Shown piece by piece: positions 25,654-31,095 of a stretch of 31,095 nt of DNA (position 1 is the first letter of the stretch; each line of letters opens with the position of its first letter). The stretch is from JAAYCB01 sp012744395. Lineage in GTDB: Bacteria > Planctomycetota > Planctomycetia > Pirellulales > Thermoguttaceae. The notes below the pieces were generated by a model. The model did not search any database. It had not been told where the DNA came from and saw nothing but the letters and a program-made list of their open reading frames with translations. The DNA lies in the NCBI GenBank assembly GCA_028703175.1, contig JAQVNJ010000065.1, positions 1 to 31,095 of the forward strand, in the 5' to 3' direction. Both the position numbers and the translations under genes were made by a program.

Positions 25654-26595
25654 GATATCTCTGGTCTCCTCAAGCCTTTCGAGGTCGGGCGCCGCTGTTG
25701 CCGTGGCCGCGCCGGCGCGATTCCTCCCTGGCGACCGCGGCGGCCTTTCCAAGCCGAAGCGGACCGGTCCGCTTGCACCAACTGCGGCCTTTAGCCGGGC
25801 AGCCAGCCACGAATCGCTGAGTTTACCGGCTGAAAAGCATTCTGGGAAGTCCTTGCGCTGGCCGATTCGTCCCCCCTGCCGCGTCAGGTCGATGACCCAG
25901 GCGGAGGGGATTTCCGCTTCGACAACCCGCCGCGCAAGGTTCACCCAGGCCTGGCAGCGGTCGAGGACCGCGCTGTCGGCGGTCGCCACGATCTCGGACG
26001 ACGCGGCCAGGATCGGGTCGGGGTCGGCGACCAGGTCCACGCTCCACGGCCACCCCTGCTCGCCGGCTACACCGAGGATCAACTGCTTCAGACGCCCGCT
26101 GTTCGAAACCGGCCGGTCCAAGTACCACCGGCAGCCGGCGGGGCGCAGGCCGGCGAGCGTGCGGCCGATGGATTCCAGCGCCGGCCGGGTCTCCACCACC
26201 TTGCGGAAACTCCCGTGCATGCTGGCCATGTCGCGCATCGCCCCTTCGCGCCCCACGAGCACCACCGCGCCGGCAAGCGCTGCCTCGACCGTCGTCAGCA
26301 GGTTGTACCCGTCAATCCAGATCTCACGTCCCTTGACCTCGTCGGGATCGACGCAGGCGGCGCGCCGCCGGTCGCGGACCTGGTCGGAGCAGACGCTCCG
26401 GGCGACGGCCACCCGTTGCCGCGCCGCCAACTCGAATCGATCGCCGACGAGTTTCAGCGAGGACTTGGGAGGATAGCCGCGGCTGAGAAGCCAGACCAGG
26501 TCGGCGGCCGCCTCGCGAATTACGGGAAGCCGCTCGCCGGCGAACAGTCCGCCGTCTTCCGGATGAGGCCCGCGATGGATTCGGCGGTCCGGCAT
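25654..26595 (-). CDS. DUF434 (with DUF5616-like part) protein, in frame with pgk and lacking its own stop
   Basis: About 240 conserved residues from ATG 26595, then a GC-rich linker running into pgk. Function unknown; the family occurs in archaea and scattered bacteria. Signatures as I recall them: MPDRRIHRGPHPEDGGLF at the N-terminus, LLSRGYPPKSSLKLVGDRF, then WIDGYNLLTTVEAAL (about 93-107), GAMRDMASMHGSF, and LDRPVSNSGRLKQLI (159-173). The IDGYN motif recalls NYN-type nucleases, a loose resemblance. Conserved sequence seems to stop near VIDLTRQGGRIG or the following WLAARLKAA; a TAA lies one base out of frame just there (CGG-C-TAA), so a lost stop by indel is possible. It begins 23 bp after the end of the decayed RHS gene, and no ribosome-binding site is obvious. 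Confidence 0.72.
25757..25774. promoter_or_regulatory. Perfect 18-bp palindrome upstream of pgk
   Basis: AAGCGGACCGGTCCGCTT reads identically on both strands. It sits about 104 bp before the pgk start, inside the stop-free linker from DUF434. A candidate operator, or a processing or termination hairpin; its presence argues that the linker is regulatory DNA rather than protein. Confidence 0.5.
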
Positions 26596-26618
26596 CGAAC
26601 ACACAGACAAAGGAGAAT

Positions 26619-28107
26619 TCACGGATCGCAGGCGCTCCGGCGCCGCCCACAGAATAGGCGTTTCCCGCGATGCCGGCAAGCGTCGCTGTATCCACGCATC
26701 CGGGCTTTGTTGTAGAGGCGATCTGCAGGCGACTGCACGGGTGTCTCATAATAGGTTCTTCCGAAATCCGATCGTGCACTCGGTCTGGTCATCAAGTAGT
26801 AGGTGCCCTCCGGATACGTTGACAGCAAGTCACCCGCCTGGGAAGCCAGGGATCCGACAAAGGCATCTGCGGGCGTCGGATCGTTCTGAGCATATTGCTC
26901 TGCCATGTCTTGTAGCATCGAGAGACTCAATCCCGAGCCGTCCAACCCATTCGGATCCCCAAACATCCCCGGCGAATTCCCCACATACCGGTACAGGTGC
27001 CGATCCCCGCCGGCAAAACCGATCGGATCCTCCGAGAACCACCGCCCCACCCCCGCGTCATACCAGCGGTTCAGGTTCCACTGCAAGCCCGTGTCGTCGT
27101 CGAAGTAGCGGCCAGTGAAGCCGAAGATCGTGTCGACCGTTGGGCCCCGACTTCGAATGGACCTTGCCAAAAGCCTCGTAGACCTTGTGGTTGGCGATCG
27201 TCGTGACGTTCGTCGCCGCGTTGTACGTCGCCACGTCGCGGATCGTCCCCTGCCAGTCGGTCATCGGCCAGCCGTCGGGCGCAAGCGTGCGGTTCTGGCG
27301 GCCCATCTTCCCGGCGCCGAAGGTCTCGTAGCCGTAGGAGGTCTGTTCGTAGTTGGTTCCTTCCGTACCGGAGCCGGAGGAAGGAGTGTCGTCGTACACC
27401 CGTGTGGACACGAGACGCGTCTTGCTGTACTGATAGGTGGTCCAGGCGGTGTAGTCCGACTGGAGAACCGTGGCCGAGGCCAGGCCCGCCAGCGTCCCGC
27501 TGTAGGCGGCTTGAATGCGCTCGGTCGTTCGCCCGTCGCGGTCGGTCCGGGTGATTGAGATCGGGCCGACGATCGTCTCCGTATAGGGGCTCGCCGCCAG
27601 GGCGTAGCCTTGGGCGTAGCGGGTTTCGTGGGCCGCGTCATTGTAGAAGGTCCAGGCGGCCGCGCGGATGCTGGTGGGCGTGCCGGCAACGAGCGCGGTG
27701 TGGGCCGGGCCGAGCGTCCGAGTCACGCGGCCGAAGGCGTCGAACTGGTAGTCGGTGGCCAGGTTCGCGCCGCCGGAGGCCGGCAGCGTCCAGCCGACAG
27801 GCGGCGCAAGTTGCAGCGCGGCGGCGGTCGCGGCGTCGATGTCTTCGATCGCCCGTGCGAGTCGGCCGGTGAGCGGATTGTACTGGCGCGACGTGACTCG
27901 GCCCAGCTCGTCCATCGACCAGCAGAGATTGCCGCGGTCGTCGAACCACTCTTTGCGTACGGCGCTCGTGCGCGAGCCGTCGTTGTGGCTCTGGAGCGTG
28001 CGCACCGTCCCCTTGGCGGTGTCGAACTGCGTCTGGTTAATGCACGCGAGGTTGTCGATCACGTCAATCAACGGCTCCTGGTACCTTTCCCCGTCCTATT
28101 CGTCCCA
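26619..28107 (-). pseudogene. Decayed RHS/YD-repeat gene, 5'-truncated, with nonsense codon and frameshift
   Basis: The coding trace begins with SLTWDE at about 28119-28099, hits TAG at 28098-28096, and continues as DGERYQEPLIDVIDNLACINQ and YD-type repeats (WFDDRGNLCWSMDELGRVTS, YQFDAFGRVTR). At about 27137-27147 the frame changes: YEAFGKVHSKSGPN lies in one frame and VDTIFGFTGRYFD in the next. This fits one extra base or two missing bases beside a GGGGCCC run. The RHS core then ends normally (GRWFSEDPIGFAGGDRHLYRYVGN...GDPNG), followed by a roughly 100-residue variable tip of unknown type (TYYLMTRPSARSDF, then a basic end) and TGA at 26619. Either a displaced orphan tip or an intact gene with assembly errors; two independent lesions favour decay. 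Confidence 0.72.
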
Positions 28108-28109
28108 GG

Positions 28110-28487
28110 TCAACGAGACCAAGCAAGCAACACGTAGCCAATATTAGGATATGACAGTATTAGCGCTAGGATACCGAGCATGACTCCCCGCCTCGCGACA
28201 TTGCGCATCTTGGCGTTTCTTCCCATTCCCCGCAACGCAGCTCTGCTCACAAGAAGCCCAAGTACGCTCATAAAAGGTGCGGCAAACGCAATTGCCAAGC
28301 CAAATCGGTGCTGTACAGGCCCCCCATGTAGGAGCGCCAAAGCGGCTACGGCCCACGCGATGTTTGCCGAAAACGCCAATCCAAAACCTAACACCGAAAG
28401 CATGTCATCTCTCGGACGAGAATCTTCGCTCGCGTCACCAAGTGCTGACGGCGTTTGAGTCGACTGAGTATTTTGATCGCTTGACAT
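28110..28487 (-). CDS. Small membrane protein, candidate immunity protein for the adjacent RHS tip
   Basis: 125 residues, not recognised. A Ser/Thr/Gln/Asp-rich cytoplasm-like N-terminus (1-28) is followed by about three to four hydrophobic segments: LSVLGFGLAFSANIAWAVAA (about 30-50), FGLAIAFAAPFMSVLGLLVS (about 63-82) and GVMLGILALILSYPNIGYVL (about 100-119). ATG 28487 has AGG 6 bases upstream (AGGTGG). It sits 227 bp behind the RHS gene on the same strand and has visibly lower GC. In RHS loci the gene directly behind the toxin tip is normally its immunity gene, so this is the positional candidate. A DUF4190-like housekeeping membrane protein is the alternative. Its TGA lies within the first codons of the decayed RHS remnant, suggesting a recombination junction. 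Confidence 0.65.
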   Translation of the reverse strand: MSSDQNTQSTQTPSALGDASEDSRPRDDMLSVLGFGLAFSANIAWAVAALALLHGGPVQHRFGLAIAFAAPFMSVLGLLVSRAALRGMGRNAKMRNVARRGVMLGILALILSYPNIGYVLLAWSR

Positions 28488-28714
28488 AAGCCACCTGATA
28501 ACAAATGCTCAGGCCTCCTTTGAAGGCTCCGACGCAGAATTCTTTGCCGGCTACCTTCGAACGTTACGCACGACGCAAGAGTCAAGTACGATGGAATTTG
28601 CATTCGCCGACAGCTTGAGCCGATACCGCCGCACATCGATTTCCTGAAAACCGTCCTTCACGCCAAATCGTTACGTCTTCAACGATCTCTGACCAAGCAC
28701 GTATCCCGGATTGG

Positions 28715-31095
28715 TCAACCGCCGTGATGCCACCACTCGCATTGCATCCAGTAGCTGACTGGGGGGTCTGGAATACCATAATCGAAGCTGCACTGGGCGG
28801 CAGCATTGCAGTCCCAGAATACCGGAATATACTGAACTCCCCACCACCCCGGTGCGCCCAGTCGCCGGTTTTCAAGGTCTCGCCATCTTTGGACGAGGGC
28901 TTCGTCCTGCTCTCGTGTTGAATTGAAGAATCCCTCCCGGCACGTGTCCCACGGCCAACCACTATCCGTGACTGTTCCCGGGAAGGGCCCATCTATTCGG
29001 TAACCGCCCCAGAGCGAGAATTCTAGAATGTAATATCCGTCGCGGTTGCCATTAGAGTCGTAATGATCTACCTGAATCCACCCGTGCCCACATCCGTGCA
29101 TTTGCCGGTCCCTACCGAATGGGTCTGTTGCATAAGTCGTTACATTGCCCACATACCGATACAAATTCACATCTCCCGCCTCAAACCCGATCGGATCTCT
29201 GCTGATGAAGATGGAGAGACTCGAGTCGTAGTAGCGGTTGCGGACCTGGTGGAGAGCGGTCTCGGCATCGAAGAAATAGCCGCAGTAGAGGGGGCCGTCG
29301 GTGGTAGGAGCGGTGGGGTTGGACCAGTCGCCGTCGTAGATCGTGGCGGTGCCGTAGGCGGCGTAGACGTGGCGATCGACAACATCGCCGGTGGCGGCGT
29401 CGATCGTGGCCGTCACATTGTAGTTTGCGTCGCCGGTGTAGTAGCGGGTGTTGTCGCCTGCGTCCAAGAGGTCGCCGTCGGCGTTGGCATCGTGAAAGCG
29501 AACTACGGGCGAATCGATGTATCGCGCACTCCAAACGTATTGGTTAATGGCGGTCGGAATGCCCTCATCGTCAACGACGCGCTCCTCGAGCATTTGCCAG
29601 TGGTGGTTGTAGTAGTACTCGACGCCGGTATCGTCGGCGAAGGTCTTTTCGATGCGACGATTCGCGCCGTCGTACTCGTAGGCGGCGACCAAATCGTCGT
29701 CAGTGCCGGGCTCGAACGTGCCGTCGCCGTCGTCCTCGTAGACGGCCGTCTGACGATTCCAAGCATCATAGACGTGATGTAGTCGCGTGGTCTCGTTGCC
29801 CGTTTTCGGACCACTGATCATGTTACCGGCGTCGTCGTAGGTCGGGTCGATCCACGTGCCGGTGATGCCGGTAATCTCGTTGGCGGCGTTGGTGGTGCGA
29901 TTCTGCCACGTGCCATCGTCGTCGAAGGAACTGAAATTGCCCAGCCCGTCGAGGCCCCAGGACTGGTCGAAGGCGTCGGCCCGGTCGCTGTCGATCAAAC
30001 GGTCCAGGCCGTCGTACGTATAGTCCTCGTTAAAAGCCGAGTGCAACTCGTTGTCACGGCTCGTGCGATTGCCGGCGCGATCATAGGTGTACGAGTAGTG
30101 GTCGAGCACCACGTCGGGGTCTTCGCCATAGTCGGTCCAGACCTGATCCAGCACCCGGCCGAAGCGGTCGAGGGCGGCCAAGTCGTCGGCCGCGTAATCG
30201 AGCCTCACTTCGAGGTCCTCATAGTCCTCGACCGCGATCCGCCCCGCGCCGAGGTACCTGTAAGAAGCATAGTTGCGCGTGCCGTCGCCGATACTTGCCA
30301 AGCGGGACATGATGTCGTCGATCGCCCCCGTCGTGCCGTAACCGTATTGGACCTGGCGGCCGTTGGGATAGGTGACCTGTGAAAGCCGGACGTGTCTGGC
30401 CACTCCGCCGGAAGCGCCGTCGGCGTAGACGTAATCGACGTGGAGCGTGTTGGCGTCGACGGCGCCATCGTGCTCCTGGTACTCCCGAGCCACCTTTCCC
30501 CATCCATTGTATACGTGCTGCACCTGGTTGACAGCCGTTGTGCCTGAGGTATCGCTGAAGCTGGTAACGGTCTGGACACGGCCGAGATCGTCGTAGGTCG
30601 TGCCAATCCGGCGGATCGAGCCGTCCACGAGGCCCGAGGCGCCGAGGCTCGTGACGGTATCGGCCGCCAAGCGGCCGGCGGTGTCGAACGTGTACTCGTG
30701 GACCACTCCCCGCTGGTCGGTGGTGCTCGTAGTGCGGCCGAGGCGGTCGTAAGCGGTCGAGACGTGGTCGCCGTTGTCGGTCGTGATCGTCCAGACCTTC
30801 GTGGTCGAGTCCTGCGAGAGGACGTCGTCGCTGTCCGGGTAGACGGCAGCGGTCTGCCACGAGGCGTTGATCGGGGATGTGTAGAGGTACTTGGTGGCCT
30901 GCTCCTGGACGCCGTGGCCGCTCCCCTTGGCGTTGTAGGCGGTGAGCGTCACCAGGCGGCCGCCGGAGTCGTATTGGTAGTCGACTGTGAGATCACAATC
31001 GGTGTCGGTTTCCTGGACTGTGCCATTAACGTAGTTCTGGATTGTGCGGACGGTGCGCCCGGCGTCGTCGAACTGGGTCTCGCCCGTCCGGCCGA
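28715..31095 (-). CDS. RHS/YD-repeat protein with variable C-terminal tip, 5' end outside window
   Basis: The last 792 residues of a large surface or secreted RHS protein; the frame is open to the window edge. YD repeats run throughout (DYQYDSGGRLVTLTAY, STAYDRLGRTTSTTDQRG, YTYDRAGNRTSRDN, AYEYDGANRRIEKTF) and would build the beta-cocoon shell. Acidic EF-hand-like loops DANADGDLLDAGDN and DDGDGTFEPGTDDD suggest calcium binding. The RHS core ends RNRYYDSSLSIFISRDPIGFEAGDVNLYRYVGN...DPFG near 29115. After it comes a tip of about 132 residues unlike the core: GCGHGWIQVDHY at its start, WDTCREGFF in the middle and FWDCNAAAQCSFDYG near the end. The His-first, Cys-later order fits permuted papain-like (NlpC/LRAT-type) folds, a guess from pattern only. 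TGA at 28715-28717. Confidence 0.88.
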   Translation of the reverse strand, partial: GRTGETQFDDAGRTVRTIQNYVNGTVQETDTDCDLTVDYQYDSGGRLVTLTAYNAKGSGHGVQEQATKYLYTSPINASWQTAAVYPDSDDVLSQDSTTKVWTITTDNGDHVSTAYDRLGRTTSTTDQRGVVHEYTFDTAGRLAADTVTSLGASGLVDGSIRRIGTTYDDLGRVQTVTSFSDTSGTTAVNQVQHVYNGWGKVAREYQEHDGAVDANTLHVDYVYADGASGGVARHVRLSQVTYPNGRQVQYGYGTTGAIDDIMSRLASIGDGTRNYASYRYLGAGRIAVEDYEDLEVRLDYAADDLAALDRFGRVLDQVWTDYGEDPDVVLDHYSYTYDRAGNRTSRDNELHSAFNEDYTYDGLDRLIDSDRADAFDQSWGLDGLGNFSSFDDDGTWQNRTTNAANEITGITGTWIDPTYDDAGNMISGPKTGNETTRLHHVYDAWNRQTAVYEDDGDGTFEPGTDDDLVAAYEYDGANRRIEKTFADDTGVEYYYNHHWQMLEERVVDDEGIPTAINQYVWSARYIDSPVVRFHDANADGDLLDAGDNTRYYTGDANYNVTATIDAATGDVVDRHVYAAYGTATIYDGDWSNPTAPTTDGPLYCGYFFDAETALHQVRNRYYDSSLSIFISRDPIGFEAGDVNLYRYVGNVTTYATDPFGRDRQMHGCGHGWIQVDHYDSNGNRDGYYILEFSLWGGYRIDGPFPGTVTDSGWPWDTCREGFFNSTREQDEALVQRWRDLENRRLGAPGWWGVQYIPVFWDCNAAAQCSFDYGIPDPPVSYWMQCEWWHHGG

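Noticed and set aside
28582..28992. 136-codon - strand frame overlapping the RHS tip
   Set aside because: It lies in another frame over the RHS C-terminus with no motif or ribosome-binding site. The RHS frame is supported by continuous homology up to the core.

Overview
The window looks like a GC-rich planctomycete chromosome segment, probably from Pirellulales-like relatives and probably a draft or metagenome assembly. The clues are general: high GC on both strands, a giant secreted alpha-2-macroglobulin protein fused to TPR and STN-like modules, a Tat-exported Gfo/Idh oxidoreductase beside a large esterase, an ABC operon with a huge extracytoplasmic partner, and long YD/RHS proteins with D-rich loops. 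No tRNA, rRNA, CRISPR array or insertion sequence was recognised. The taxonomic assignment is an inference from gene style, not from a marker gene.

Layout. Positions 1-1078 hold the end of an AcrB-type RND pump, followed by a small exported cysteine-rich repeat protein (1316-1681). On the opposite strand lie two collinear genes for large exported proteins. One (1712-4435) is an unrecognised 907-residue protein carrying two pilin-head-like modules. The other (4633-13511) is an alpha-2-macroglobulin family protein that appears cut in two by a 100-N gap. The gap is flanked by the same exact 127-bp sequence on both sides. Collapsing one copy plus the Ns restores a single reading frame of 2,883 residues, so the gap is almost certainly an assembly artefact.

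A divergent intergenic region with a 22-bp near-palindrome (13512-13918) leads into a rightward Tat-signal oxidoreductase and a two-domain alpha/beta hydrolase (13919-17386), then a convergent trmL. A HEAT-repeat lipoprotein (18423-19085) precedes a promoter, a structured leader and a tightly overlapping three-gene ABC export-type operon (19332-24389). The permease of that operon carries a tandem His-rich repeat outside the membrane.

The last part reads leftward. It contains a 5'-partial RHS protein with a distinct C-terminal tip (28715 to the window edge), a small membrane protein in the position of an immunity gene (28110-28487), a decayed second RHS gene (26619-28107), a DUF434 protein (25654-26595), and phosphoglycerate kinase (24448-25653). 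DUF434 and pgk share one stop-free reading frame.

The best candidates for something undescribed are the repaired alpha-2-macroglobulin/TPR/STN giant with its pilin-head-bearing neighbour, the RHS tip with its putative membrane immunity protein, the 20-residue Cys-repeat protein, and the DUF434-PGK continuity.
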